From: Ceratotherium simum simum
Lineage: Eukaryota > Chordata > Mammalia > Perissodactyla > Rhinocerotidae
Reading direction: 5' to 3'
Length of the DNA: 64,000 nucleotides
NCBI RefSeq assembly: GCF_000283155.1
Contig: NW_004454156.1
Span: 33,081,208-33,145,207, forward strand
Below the pieces are notes generated by a model that was given only the letters and a program-made list of their open reading frames with translations, ran no database searches and was not told the DNA's origin. The translations under genes were made by a program, and so were the position numbers. Positions within the stretch are counted from its first letter, which is position 1. The number at the start of each line of letters is the position of its first letter. Of this stretch, positions 1 to 10,689 are shown one piece after another.

Positions 1-189
1 TGAGGATACTATGGATCTCTAACTCAAACTACCTGGAATTCATCCCAACACCAAACTTCTCAATTACTGAGTTGATCAACTCTCATTATTTTAAAATCCA
101 ACTTCAGTTATGCTTTCTCTTTCTGGCAACATGAAGAATCCTTACTGACACAGCAGAATCCAGTTCAATCAATTGAAAATGTTTCTAAT
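1..189. other. Unassigned AT-rich sequence
   Basis: No repeat family, splice-bounded exon or long frame is recognisable here. The stretch just before the L3/CR1 fragment may be a more diverged part of the same element. Confidence 0.4.
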
Positions 190-335
190 CATCAGAACTG
201 CCTCCAAAATGAAACAGACTGCCTCCTGTTCTCTCCCATCTTCCATCACTGTAGGTGCTCATGCAGAGACCAGCCAACCATCTGCAAACCAGGATGCTAT
301 AAAAAGGATTTCTACGTTGGTGGGAGGCTGAAAAA
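190..335 (+). mobile_element. L3/CR1-type LINE 3' end fragment
   Basis: The order of short blocks (gactgcctcc, catcactgtaggtg, tcatgcagagacc, gatgctataaaaaggatt, ttggtgggaggctg) follows the well-known 3' end of amniote CR1/L3 LINEs, where a catcactgga-ggt block is followed by a gatgttgta block and a gtgggaggttgga block. It is heavily diverged and lacks the tail repeats. Family identity is from memory of the consensus. Confidence 0.55.
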
Positions 336-519
336 ATCACCTTCTAAGAACACTTCCAATTCCAAAAAGCTAATATCCTCCTTAAAGCAAGAAGAAAGTG
401 GAAGGTGTACTAAAATATATATAAGAGAATCTAAATCAGAGTTACTTGGATGAAAGATAAGCATCTTTCCCTCTGAGGCAGAACTAGAGAAGAGCATGAT
501 TCGTTAATTTGTTCTTTAA

Positions 520-645
520 TTCATTCATTTATTCAACAAATGTGCATTGATCTCCAAATATGTGCTAGGCACTAAAAATATGGAAATTAATAATAACCAA
601 GGGCCTGTTTTCATAGAGCTTGCATTCCAGTGGTCATGCTATAGT
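520..645 (-). mobile_element. LINE-2 3' end, reversed
   Basis: It reads cattcatttattcaacaaatg, then a tgtgctaggcac block and a tagagcttgcattccagtgg block. This is the reverse complement of the L2 3' terminus, which ends in a tgaatgaatga tail after ggcactcaataaat. Confidence 0.75.
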
Positions 646-654
646 GGAAAGATG

Positions 655-858
655 TGGGTTTTGGATTCAGACATATCTGAATGGCCTGTACTAGACATAT
701 AACCTTGGGCAGGCTTCACTGATCTTCTATTTCTTCATTGGTTAAATGGAAGCTATAACATCTGCCTCATACAGTAGCATGAGGGTTAAATGAAATAACA
801 CACATATGTGAAATACCTAATAAAGGCCAGAAACAAAGCAGTTAATCAATAAATGATA
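655..858 (+). mobile_element. MIR SINE
   Basis: It carries the MIR core order: a tRNA-like head remnant (tggattcagac), a cttgggcaggcttc block, a tcttcattggttaaatgga block, gagggttaaatgaaataaca, and a 3' caataaatgatat tail. It is an old tRNA-derived SINE, diverged but nearly full length. Confidence 0.8.
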
Positions 859-1052
859 TTTCCTTTCCATAGCTAGAGCACTAAGGGCTGTGGATTAAAG
901 GGAAAACTCCAACATTTCATCTTCTGCACGACGTCCATGAAGCTCAGATATAGTAAAAAGTGGAAGGTCATGCAGAACTCTGGGAGAAATTGATTTAAAG
1001 TGGATCAGATCAACGTAATTTGAATGAGAGAGGTGAAAAGATTCTAAGTTTA

Positions 1053-1560
1053 TTTGTTTATTCATGTATTTAACAAAAATCTATTGAGTATCTCTGATGA
1101 ATTAGCAACTATTCTAGGTATTCATTTGTTTATGTATTCATTCAACAAAATGTATTGAGGATCTCATATGAATTAGCAACTGTTCTTGGTGCTTGGGGTC
1201 TAGAAGTGACCAAAACATAAATGGTCCTCTCCTCATAGGGCTGATATTCTATTGGGGGTAGAAATATAAGAAATAAAATATAGGGGAATAGTCATAGTGC
1301 TGCATGGCACTAAATACTAAATAAATGGTGCTAATAACTGATACTAAGGAAATAGAGAGGAAGTAGGGGGACCCAAAGGTTTGGGCAGCCAGAAAAGACT
1401 TGAGGGGGAATACGGGGAAGCTGGGCCTAAAGGAGGTTATGCCCAAAGCCCTGTGGTGCTCCTTAGTAAAGGGGAGACCGTGGTGATGACTTATGGACAG
1501 TGGCATCTGTGTTTGAAAACTCTGCAAAGCAATTGCAGGCCAGGGGGATGTTGATGAACC
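1053..1560 (-). mobile_element. LINE-2 3' region, reversed, with internal duplication
   Basis: Reverse-oriented L2: ttcaacaaaatgtattgagg, then gttcttggtgcttgggg, cctcataggg and gagggg blocks running toward the ORF2 side. The first ~70 bp occurs twice in tandem (about 1053-1120 and 1125-1191, both containing atgaattagcaact). The ORF2-proximal part beyond 1330 is weak. Confidence 0.65.
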
Positions 1561-1594
1561 AATGCACAAAAGTGTGGGCAGTAGGGTCATTTTA

Positions 1595-1735
1595 TAATTG
1601 AATAGAAGTCTTTGGCGGTCAAATCCTGGCTTTACTACTTAACAAGTTGCTTTAAGCACTTTGTAACCTAGGTCATAGAATTGGGGATTAACTGAGAAAA
1701 CTCCTGTAAAGTACTCAGCACATATCAAGCTTGCA
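1595..1735 (+). mobile_element. MIR SINE, partial
   Basis: It shows tcaaatcctggctttactac, an aagcactttgtaacctaggtc block, a ggggattaa block and agtactcagcacat. These are the head-to-tail MIR blocks with internal gaps. Confidence 0.65.
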
Positions 1736-1757
1736 AAAGTTGCCTATTATTATCTTT

Positions 1758-1792
1758 CTTGTTGTTGTTGCTTTTATTGTTGTTGTTATTAT
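1758..1792. repeat. TTG/TTA-rich simple repeat
   Basis: Interrupted gttgttgttg and attgttgttgttattatta runs lie directly after the MIR tail. This is consistent with a degraded A/T-rich retroposon tail or an independent microsatellite. Confidence 0.7.
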
Positions 1793-1821
1793 TACCATGA
1801 TATCAAGGCACTTTAACCAAG

Positions 1822-2432
1822 TGTATTCATTTTCTATGACTTCTATAACAAATTACCAAAAACATATCAATTTAAAACACCCATGTTTTAACTCACAGTT
1901 CTCTGGGTGTGCTTAGCTGGGTTTTCTGCTCAGGATATCACAAGGATGAAATCCTGGTACCAGCTGGGCTGGGCTCTTATCTGGAGGCTCTGGGGAAGAA
2001 TCTACTTCCAAGCTCATGTAGGTTGTCAGAAGAATTCAGTTCCTTGTGGTTGTAGGACTGAGGTCTCCATTTCTTTGCTGTCAGGGCCACTTTCTGCTCC
2101 TAGAGGCTTACCACATTCCTTCTCACATAGCCACTCCATCTTCAAACCAGCCACATTGCATCAAGCCCTTCTCACACTTTGAGTCTCACTGATTTCCTCT
2201 TATTCCACCAGCCAGAGGAAACTCTCTGCTTTTAAAAGTTTTGTGTGATTATGTTATGCCCATCTGAACAATCTCCTATCTCAAAGTCAACTGATTAGTA
2301 AGCTTAATTACATCTGCAAAATCCCTTTGTCTTATAACCTAACATAGTGTGATATCTCTTCATATTCACAGGGGAAGGAATAATACATGGGGGAGGGTCA
2401 TTGGGAGTCATGTTAGAATTCTGCCTACCACA
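1822..2432 (-). mobile_element. Solo MLT1-type LTR (ERVL-MaLR)
   Basis: The plus strand begins TGTATTCATTTTCTATGACT, runs through aacaaattaccaaaaac and actcacagttctctgggt blocks, and ends in taccaCA. This is the reverse complement of the MLT1 3' LTR end. The 5 bases before it (ccaag, 1817-1821) are repeated exactly after it (2433-2437), a perfect target-site duplication. No MaLR internal sequence is attached, so it is a solo LTR. A close relative lies at 46923-47540. Confidence 0.85.
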
Positions 2433-2437
2433 CCAAG

Positions 2438-3000
2438 TGAAGACTGCTCAAGGAGCTAATTTGCATTATTGCAGAATATGGTGGGGAAAAGAAGCAAGCT
2501 GGAAGATAGGAAAGTTAGGACTTTGGTTGGCCATGTTGGAGTCACATTCAGTTAGCACCTAGCCTTTCTCAAACATATCTCTGGACGGCTACCTTGACCC
2601 AGTACTTCAGTAACCTATAATATTTCAAGTCAGTTATGTGGGTCCATTGATCAATCTGCTGAGACTGATCTGGGTTCCCATTATAACACCAATGTACTTG
2701 TTATGCTTCCAGTGTTAATTTCTGATATGACGAATGTGCCTTCTTTGTCCTCATCCAAGTCATTGAGGAAAAGATTACATAGGACAGAGATACAGAGGGA
2801 CTGGTCATCTAGCCTTTGATGAGTTCCTCCAGGTTCACAGGAACTATTAATCAACATCCCTTGGTTATAGTTCTACAACTCCATAATTGTCTTCTTAATT
2901 TTACTAGCATTAGAACCTATGTTCTGCTTTTACTCCTCAGATATCCTGTGGGGTGCAATCAAATTCCTTAATGAAGTCTAGTTATTCTTTCCACTGCAGA
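2438..3000. mobile_element. Ancient CR1/L3-like interspersed repeat, tentative
   Basis: From about 2690 the order tcatccaagtcattgagg, aaaagattacataggac, and later atcaaattccttaatgaag-tctag resembles a widespread amniote repeat related to CR1/L3 LINEs. Divergence is high and the family and strand are uncertain. Bases 2438-2690 give nothing recognisable. Confidence 0.35.
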
Positions 3001-3735
3001 TCCTTCATCTCTACTCCCTCAGCCCTGCCTCCATTCTCTTCAACATCAGGCATCAGCAGCCTTGGGCTGGATATTGGCAAGTTTCAGCAGTATTGATGGT
3101 GTCTTGGTAGAGTAACGTCACAGCTTGTTGGAGCAGGACAGGAGGTAAATTATAAGACGCCACCTGGTGACGAGAGGACTAATTCTGGAGCACACCATAC
3201 GCATTGTGGATTCCACTGGCTTACTTGTAAATAATGTGAAGAGCAGTGTGGCTTCTATTGCAATAGAGGGGGAAATCCTAGATGGGCTGCAGAGGCCTGA
3301 GAAATTCTGGAGACACGACAAACAGGGATAACAACATGTGTCCCACAAAGGAATGGTCTGAGAATTAAATGAGATCACTTATTTAAAGTTCAGACATGAT
3401 TCCTGGACCACTGAAGATATCAATAACTTACTTAGGCCAGGAGACTTATGCTCATATTAAAAAGGTAAGTTAAATTTTTTATTCTTTGTTTTTTATAACT
3501 TTTCATGTGTTTTTAGCTTCTAACACCCAGTTGGTTAATATTTGTCCTTTCTTTTTTAATGACATATTTCCCTGAAATATGAGAAAAAGGGGAAAAATAG
3601 TGACTATAATTTTCTTATTGTTACATCAAAATTTTACAATTGGCCTCACATGGTTGGCGTACCTTCTTATTTCTCTTCCTTGCATATCTTCTTATTTCAA
3701 ACACATCTAAAAAAGTCCTTTTTGACTAGTGTGCT
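3001..3735. other. Mostly unassigned sequence with a weak MIR tail
   Basis: Around 3355-3405 the block gagaattaaatgagatcac followed by gacatgattcctgg resembles the 3' half of a MIR on the plus strand. The remainder is T-rich and unassigned. Confidence 0.35.
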
Positions 3736-4520
3736 GCTGGCACAGGAATAGACAAATAGATCAATGGAACAATATAGATAGCCCAGAAATACATTTCAGT
3801 ATGTGTTCAAGTTTAATATATGATAAAGGAGACATCACACATCAATGAGAAAAGGAAGGATTATTTAACAAATGGTGATGGGATCTCTGGGTAGCAATTT
3901 AGGGGGGAAAAATCAATTTTAGGCCTTTACTTCACATCATGCAGAAAAGTCAATCCCAGATGGGTTAAATAATTAAATATAAAAATATCAAATCTTAGAA
4001 AAACTAGAAAAAAAAGAGAAGTGAATAAGAATTGAACCTCCAGAGGAGTAAGAACTTTCCAAGCTTAGAGCAATAGGATAAAACACAAGGAATAGATCAA
4101 CAGATTCAACTACTTACGATTTAATATTTAAAATCCTGACATACAGACCTATCAAAGCTAAAATCTGACTTGAAATAATAGTTGCAGAACATATTAAGGA
4201 AGCATTATTTTTTTCTGTAAATGGCTCCTATCAATCAATATAAAAGAACTCTAAGACCTAGATCAATAAATGGGCAAAGACACTCACAGAAAATTCGCAT
4301 GTAAGGAAAATACATCCAAAAAACAAACATGGGAAACGATACAAGCTCACTAGTAATTGAGAATGGTAAATTTTAAAAATAAAGTATGAATTTTAAAACC
4401 ATAGAATTGGTAAACATTTTAAAATAAGAATATTCAATACTGGCAAAAATGTAAAGAAATTATCACACTTATCTACTGCATAGAGTAGTATGAATTTGTG
4501 TAATACTTTTACAAAACACT
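3736..4520 (+). mobile_element. Old LINE-1 / HAL1-type fragment
   Basis: It contains blocks typical of the L1 ORF2 endgame, in order: gctggcacaggaatagacaa, atagatcaatggaac, tttaacaaatggtgatggga, a ttagaaaaactagaaaa block, and aatgggcaaagacactcac. Frames are broken throughout. Divergence and indels suggest an old L1M or HAL1 copy with no usable coding capacity. Confidence 0.75.
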
Positions 4521-4704
4521 TTCATAATTTGTACTAAGGCACTTGCAAAGATTTCAGATAATTTTAAGCTTCATTTCCAATTTTCAGTCTCTAAGCTAAA
4601 AATATTTTTAAATGTTAAAGTGAGAAGAGAAACAGAGGGACAGAGCCATTAGCAAGAGGCTCTCTGCAGCACAATTTAAAACAATAACGATTATAAGTAA
4701 CATT

Positions 4705-5110
4705 AATTTGTTGTTAATGTCATTGAGTCAATTCCTACTCCTAGCGCCTCTGTGTACAGCAGAGCAGAACCCTGCCCAGTCTTTTTGCGCCATCCTCTCA
4801 CCTTCCAGCGCTTTATCAAACAATGCTCTGCTGCTGTTCATAGGGTTTTCATGGCCAATTTTTTTGGAAGTGGGTGGCCAGGTCCTTCTTCCTAGTACGT
4901 CTAATCTGGAAGCTTTGCTGAAACCCATCCACCATGGGTGACCTTGTTGGTATTTGAAACACCAGCAGCATAGCTCTCAGCATCACAGCAACACGCAGCC
5001 ACCACAGTATGACAACAGACAGACAGGTGGTGAGGTTCCCTGACTAGGAAACGAACCCGGGCGGCGGCAGTGAGAGCACTGAATCTTAACCGTTAGACAC
5101 CAGGGCTGGC
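4705..5110 (-). mobile_element. tRNA(Glu)-headed SINE with RTE/BovB-like body
   Basis: The element is flanked by a perfect 11-bp direct repeat taagtaacatt (4694-4704 and 5111-5121), which fixes its ends. On the minus strand the 5' end (about 5110 to 5035) is tRNA(Glu)-like: an A-box region at 5085-5098 and a GGGTTCG-type B box at 5047-5058. The body (about 4810-5030) matches the 3' region of RTE-clade LINEs (aatgctctgctgctgttcat, ggtccttcttcctagt, cccatccaccatgggtgacc, agcatcacagcaacacgcag on the plus strand). The distal end (about 4715-4790) matches the tail block that Afrotherian RTE SINEs also carry (cattgagtcaattcctact). RTE-driven mobilisation is inferred from this shared 3' end. Confidence 0.75.
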
Positions 5111-5185
5111 TAAGTAACATTGTAACAATCAGGAAATTAAGTCAATTATGATATAATCACCCATACTTTATGTTCTGTGAATAAG

Positions 5186-5667
5186 TATGTCAGTCAGGGT
5201 TCCAGGAGGAAACAGGTGCTGAATTCACATAAAATAATTTGAGGCAGGTTTGGGAAAGAAACTATTTACAAAGGCATGGACAAAGTATAGAAAAACTTAT
5301 GAGAAGGAGCTAGCGGAAGAAGAGCTGTTGCTAGCTCTAAGCCTAATGAGGTGTGGGAAAGAGGCAATTGCCAGAACTTGCAAGGAGAGTTGTGTGGAGA
5401 GGTCCTCCTTGACAGGCGCTGTGACTTCTTGAAGCCAAAGGATGCAGCCATCCTGAAGCCACCCCACAGGGAGGGATCCAGAAAAATAAATATTCGCCTT
5501 CTTCTCCCCAGTAACGTTCCAGGATCCCCCATTGGCTAGTGCCAGTGGGAAGCTGGAGGGCAAGTAAGCCTTTTGATGTCATCCACACAAATCAGTCTCT
5601 CAAGGAACAAAACAGGGAAAAGGGGCATAAACGGATCAGGACAGAGAGAACAAAGACATCCAGTACA
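5186..5667 (-). mobile_element. ERV-L LTR (MLT2-like), left copy of provirus A
   Basis: The plus strand starts tgtcagtcagggttccagga, the reverse complement of the MLT2-type 3' end (ccctgacta). It shares gaaactatttacaaaggcat, tgtggagaggtcctccttga and the attggctagtgcca-type block with 10157-10627, 43668-44139 and 50167-50640. The end near 5667 is set by aligning atccag-ta to the left LTR of provirus B. No clean 5-bp target duplication could be fixed. Confidence 0.7.
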
Positions 5668-5975
5668 GTGGGGAAAAGCAGTGTGTAAGTTTGTCCTTAT
5701 GATGTGAACTAAATATTAAAATTATTTAGGAAAAAGAAGAAATAAAAAAATACACTAAAATACCAAGTTTTGTGTTGGGGTCATAAGATTATTAGTAAAT
5801 TTTCTTTTTCTTCATATTTTCCAAATTTGTGGGTTGTTGAACTAGAGCAGGAATTATTTTCTTTAACCTTTGCATCTCCAGCACAGAGCATGGTATTTAG
5901 CACATTGTAGGTATGTAATAAAATTTTAAAATCAGTCCTATTGTTGTCATATTGTTGGAAAGGTTTTATGTTCAA
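5668..5975. other. LTR-flank segment with L2-like 3' end, apparently repeated at 10628
   Basis: It begins with a block (agtgtgtaagtttgtcctta) almost identical to one at the same place after the right LTR (10643 onward). It continues to an L2-like 3' end in plus orientation (tgcatctccagcacagagca). Provirus B has a polypurine tract here instead. See findings. Confidence 0.45.
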
Positions 5976-6319
5976 CCCAGGAGATGCACAAATTCCATCC
6001 TTTATGATAACATTGCATAGTAGTGTTAACTCACTTTCACCTAATATTGAAAATGTTAGCTATCATCAGCATCCTTCATATTAAGGTAACTGGGGTCAGG
6101 GAGGAGGTAAAAAAAAAAAAAAGAAACAAACCATTACCTTAAACACATCTCATTCCCTCCCTCTTCACTGGCCACAAGTTCTAAGTTGGTAATCATAGCC
6201 ACCTTCCTCTACCATTTTTTCCATTTCCTTTATGTTCCATCAGTACCTCAGGAAGATGGGGATCCTGACCAAATTTTCATTTCAATGGAATCTGAGTCTT
6301 GATAGGTCTTGCTTTATTA

Positions 6320-8960
6320 GATTGTCAGTTTTCCACTGACCAAGACTATTGGGCAAGGAAGTACTAGGCGGCACCTCAGTAAATCCCCTGTATTCTACAC
6401 ATGACCTTATTGTGTACCAGCAACCTAATTTCCTGTGGTAATTGGGGTCAATTTTTCAGGCCAGTATAGGGACTCCTCCTCTTCCTGTTGGTTTGTCAAC
6501 ATAAAGAGTCCAAAAAGGCTAGAGAACAATCTCAGCTTACAAATCATTAGAACCATGACTATACTTGGTGGAAGCACGACTCCTTGGATAGTAGCACCTA
6601 CAAACCCAGCAAGACTAAGGTTACTGGAACAAGAAGCAAAAGTTCTTGAAGTGGGTAATTAGGTATAATAGTGTGAATGTCCATTCCTACTACTGCCTGG
6701 ACCAATGCATTCTGACTATGTGGTTTAGTTACTGGCTTACGATATTTATCACATCCTGTAGGATAGTACCCCAACCACCCAGGGTGTGGCTCCCAGATTT
6801 TGCCATAAATGAGACTTTAACAACCATCCCATCATTCTATGAAGCCAGTTGCTTCTGAGTAGAGAGTAAATTGGTAAGATCAGTGAAGATCATGAATGTG
6901 AGTCCATGACCACTTTCTTTACTATAAAATGAATTTCTCTACCACCAGAGATGGTGTTTCAGATATCATGGTACGAGTAAAGCATAATGTATTTTGTGTG
7001 TGTGTGAGTGAGGAAGATTAGCCCTGAGCTAACATCTGATGCCAATCCTCCTCTCTTAGCTGAGGAAGATTGGCCCTGGGCTAACATCCGTGCCCATCTT
7101 CTTTTGCTTTATTTGGGATGCCACCACAGCATGGCTTGAGAAGCGGTGCATCGGTGCGCGCCCGGGATCCAAACTGGTGAACCCTGGGCCACCGAAGCGG
7201 AGCACGTGCACTTAACTGCTACGCCACAGGGTCAGCCCCAAGCATAATGTATTTTTTAACTAAAGACATTGTTTGCTTTTCCTGCAGTTTGGGCAGGATA
7301 TAAATGTCTTCACTCTCTTTACTTGTTCTTGGAGGTCCAGGTCCATCCTTTCCTTACTCTTTGTCCTCAATATTGTTCTTTCCCCCAAGCAGCCAGCCAA
7401 CCCATTAGACACTGCATCAGTGTGGGTTCTGCAGCTCAGACCATCTTCCCTTACCCATGAATTGGACAACTAGATGTAGTGCCTTGGGTCCTTCCCATTG
7501 GAATACTTTCCTTCATTGCTTTCTTTCAGGAGCATCCCAGAGTGGGGCTGAAGTGCAGCAGCCATCCACTTCCAGCTTATGCTTTCATAATTTGCAGACC
7601 TGTCACTAAACCAGACCTTTTACTTCCTCCGTTAACTGGTCGTGGGGAACTCCTCATAACGCCAAGGATGTGAGTTGAGGGAGAGAAAACAAAGCAGTAG
7701 ATGAGGCTCTAGGGGTGTCTTACCATCTGTAAGAGCAGATGTAAGACATGTATCTTCCAGAACAAGTCAGGCTCAGTCTTACATATTCCATTTATGCTTT
7801 ACAATGAAATGCTACTGTATGTGCCAATTTTGTACTTCTGTGTATCAAATAACATCAAGGTCATGATGAGCAGCTCAGGTCCTATAGTCACTTGGAGTAT
7901 CATGTCTGGATATTTGTTTTCCATCAGAAACCAGTAGCTGCTTTTCAAATAGAGAATAATTGCCGCAGAAGAAGCCTTCATTACAAACCCTAGGGGTCAA
8001 GCACCTTCTGGGGTTTGCCAGAGGCTTCATATAGTATCACAGTTTGCTATAGATATTTCCAATACCATTGGGCCTGTAGCATCAAAAAGCTCTGTAATGC
8101 TTTGCACCACAAACTGGACTTGTTACAGAGCCTTATTCTGCTCTAAGCCCCATTCAAAACTGTCATCATTATGAGTTACTCAATAAATGGGTCAGAGGAT
8201 CATGACCAACTATAATGTATGCTGCCTGCAAAACACAAAAAGGCCCACCAAGTGCTGTGCTTCTTTCTTCGTGGTAGATGATGAAAGGCACAGCACCCAG
8301 GCTCTGACTTCAATGGCATGATGCTGATAAGCCTAGGGCCATTGGACCCCAGAAACCTCATCAATGTGATAGGCATTGGAAATTTAACAGGATTTATCTC
8401 CTACCTTCTGACAGATATATCTTATCAAGGTATGTAGGGTGTTTGATATTTCCTGCTAACCATAGCCAGTTAGAATAATGTCATCAAAGTAACAGACTAG
8501 GGTGATATTTGGTAGGTTATGAGAATAATCACGGCCCCTCCATACTACAATGACAAGGACCAAGAGAGCCAACACAGCCCTGGGTCAAGACAATAAAGGT
8601 ATATTGCTTCACCAGCTACATAAATACAAGACAATTCTGATTTTGCTTACTAATTGAGATGAGACAAAAAGCACTTGCTAGATCATAGCTATGTGTGCCA
8701 GGAACTGTACTGGATTGCTCCAGGAAAGATGCTACTTCTAGAGCCATAGCTGGGAGTAGCAGCACCACTTGATTACGGTTGTGGTAACCAACTGTCATTC
8801 TCCATGATCTAAATGCCTTTTGTATCAGCTGAACAGATGAATTAAATATGAATCAGGTAGGAATCATGACTCTTGCAATCTCTCAAATCTTTAGTGCTGG
8901 AAGCACTAATTTCTGCTTTATGTGGTATTGCTCTGGCTTACCATTTTGTTCTGTGGGTAG
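6320..8960 (-). pseudogene. ERV-L pol remnant, provirus A
   Basis: On the minus strand a reverse-transcriptase palm motif of the YxDD type is readable at 8491-8480 (residues YFDD). It is preceded by a TQGCVGS-like block and followed within a few codons by an in-frame stop. ERV-L pol usually has YIDD here, so the second residue differs. The frame is interrupted repeatedly and by the ERE at 6996-7239. No product is possible. The protein is described only, not reconstructed. Confidence 0.65.
6996..7239 (-). mobile_element. ERE SINE inside ERV-L provirus A
   Basis: The exact 16-bp duplication aagcataatgtatttt flanks it (6980-6995 and 7240-7255). The plus strand shows gaggaagattagccctgagc, a diverged second copy of that block, aagcggtgcatcggtgcg, and a tRNA-like end cttaactgctacgccacagg-gtcagcccc. 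The 3' tail on the minus strand is a CA repeat rather than poly(A). It is more diverged than the ERE at 41338, so it is an older insertion. Confidence 0.92.
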
Positions 8961-10156
8961 TTGTCAGTTCATGTCAATTACAAGGCCTTTCACTTGGCCT
9001 TGACCCTTCCAACTGTCATAGCCCTTACTCTGTCAACTCTATATATAAATATATACATCCCCACTGTATATATATTCCCACTACATATTCCAAGATTGGG
9101 GGAAAATGACAAGCGGGTGTTTGGGCCACTGGATCCATATGAGATGTTCTCAAGCCAAGATCCCACCTATTACTTCATCTCTATAGGACCTCACCTTGAT
9201 GGGTGGACCATGGTGATATTTCATTTCTCTGGATATTAGCCTCAGTTAGAAGCCAATATCTAACGACCATGGAAGATGTAGTATTACCCTTTTTTCAGTG
9301 TATAATTACCCTAATAAGTGGCTACAGGCCTTATACTTCTCAGTTCTTGCTATGTTGGGTCTGGTTATGGGCCTGGAGACAATGAGATGTGCTGGGAGTG
9401 AGTCCTTGGATGATCAGCATCAGTTTCTAAAGCAACTGCCCCTCAGATGGCAGAGGTGATAATGGTGGCTGGGGGTGGGGTGGGTGCATGGGTAGAGCTG
9501 CTTCCGTAGACAAAGGCGGTTCAGAAGAGTTTAAGAAATCCAAGGATTTGGGTTACAGTCTCAGCCTCATCCATGCTTGCCCAAATGTGCTCATCTCACA
9601 TCTCAGTATAGCATATATTTTCCCCGCCACTGTCATTTACTTATGGTGCAGAGTTGCACCAAATGTGCAAACACTTCCACAAATTCTGCAACCCATAACA
9701 AAGACATTTGGCTTGGTCCTCACCACAGCTGCCTTATGACAGCAGATGCCTTATGAGGGCCTTCTTCAAACAGGCATGAAAGTCTCCAGATTGTTCACCA
9801 CATTCTTATCTTGATGTTTACAGCTTGCAAATTCTCCTTTTCCCCCAAGAATATTTTCTAGGGCCATCAGAAGAAGCCATGTGAGTTCACAATATTTATG
9901 ATCATTGGCACTATAGCAAAAAAGTGTCACAGACACTAATTTTCCAACTTTCCCTCCACCTGACTTCATCCATGCTACTGATGAAAACTTAAATAGTCAT
10001 GATGCATGCCACTGCTTACCATGGATTATCCATATCCCATCTCCTCTTGGCAAGGAGGTTATCCCTACATTAGTCAGACATATGAGCAACTCATTCCCAG
10101 AATCCATTATTAAGGGTCTCTATTCTGGGACAGCTTACAAGTCCATTTATAGTTTT

Positions 10157-10627
10157 AATCAGCATCCCAATAGGAGATAAACAGCAAACTCTATTTAGGC
10201 TAATTTGATACAAGCTTAATAAATGGACTACTTACACAGATGAGAGAAGAGCGCAGTAAAACTACACGTGCATTACCCCAGGGTGGTTCCAGCCCCTAAG
10301 TCTGAAGGGTAGAGGAAAAGGGATGGTTACTGGAACCTGGAAGGAGGAAGTCATGTGGAGAGGAGCTCCTTGACAGGAGCCTTGATCTTCAGCTGAAGAA
10401 TGAAGTCTGCCTGTCGTGAACCTGCAGGAAGAGAGCAAGGAGTAAAATTAACCCAGCATCATTCTACTCCCTCCTTCTGATCTCCTGCTGGGATTCCCCA
10501 ATAGCCAAATGCCAACTGGAAGCCAGAAGGAAGAGAAACTGTTGACGTGTCCATACCGACCAGGTTCCCAGACCTAGAGCAGGGCTAAGAAGAGTGGATG
10601 TGGAAAGACAAGGTGAAGATATCTAAC
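10157..10627 (-). mobile_element. ERV-L LTR (MLT2-like), right copy of provirus A
   Basis: It aligns with the left LTR through taatcagcatcccaatagga (compare cagtcagggttccaggagga), gactacttacacagatgag, catgtggagaggagctcctt, gacaggagccttgatctt and gggattccccaatagcc. It is the 5' LTR of the minus-strand provirus. The two LTRs are clearly diverged by eye, implying an old integration. Confidence 0.65.
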
Positions 10628-10689
10628 GGAGGGAGGAAACATAGTGTGTAAGTTTGCCCTAATGATATGATTAAGATTAGTAATAGATA

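Larger units (their letters stand above)
5976..10156 (-). mobile_element. ERV-L provirus A, internal region (degenerate)
   Basis: Reading on the minus strand from 10156 leftward gives gag-, protease- and pol-like sequence in the usual ERV-L order, between two related LTRs. It aligns in blocks with provirus B: for example gactattgggcaaggaagta at 6344-6363 matches 44574 onward, and cccaccaagtgctgtgcttc near 8247 matches 46138. It has many stops and frameshifts. An ERE sits at 6996-7239 and a poly(A) run at about 6110. No env is evident, as expected for this family. Confidence 0.7.

Noticed and set aside
5035..5110. Possible tRNA(Glu) gene on the minus strand
   Set aside because: It sits at the exact 5' end of a SINE inside a target duplication. 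The anticodon arm is decayed and there is no independent terminator context.
9030..9075. AT-rich palindromic-looking stretch (tatata-rich)
   Set aside because: It lies inside the decayed ERV-L internal region, and simple AT composition explains it. No origin or promoter is implied.
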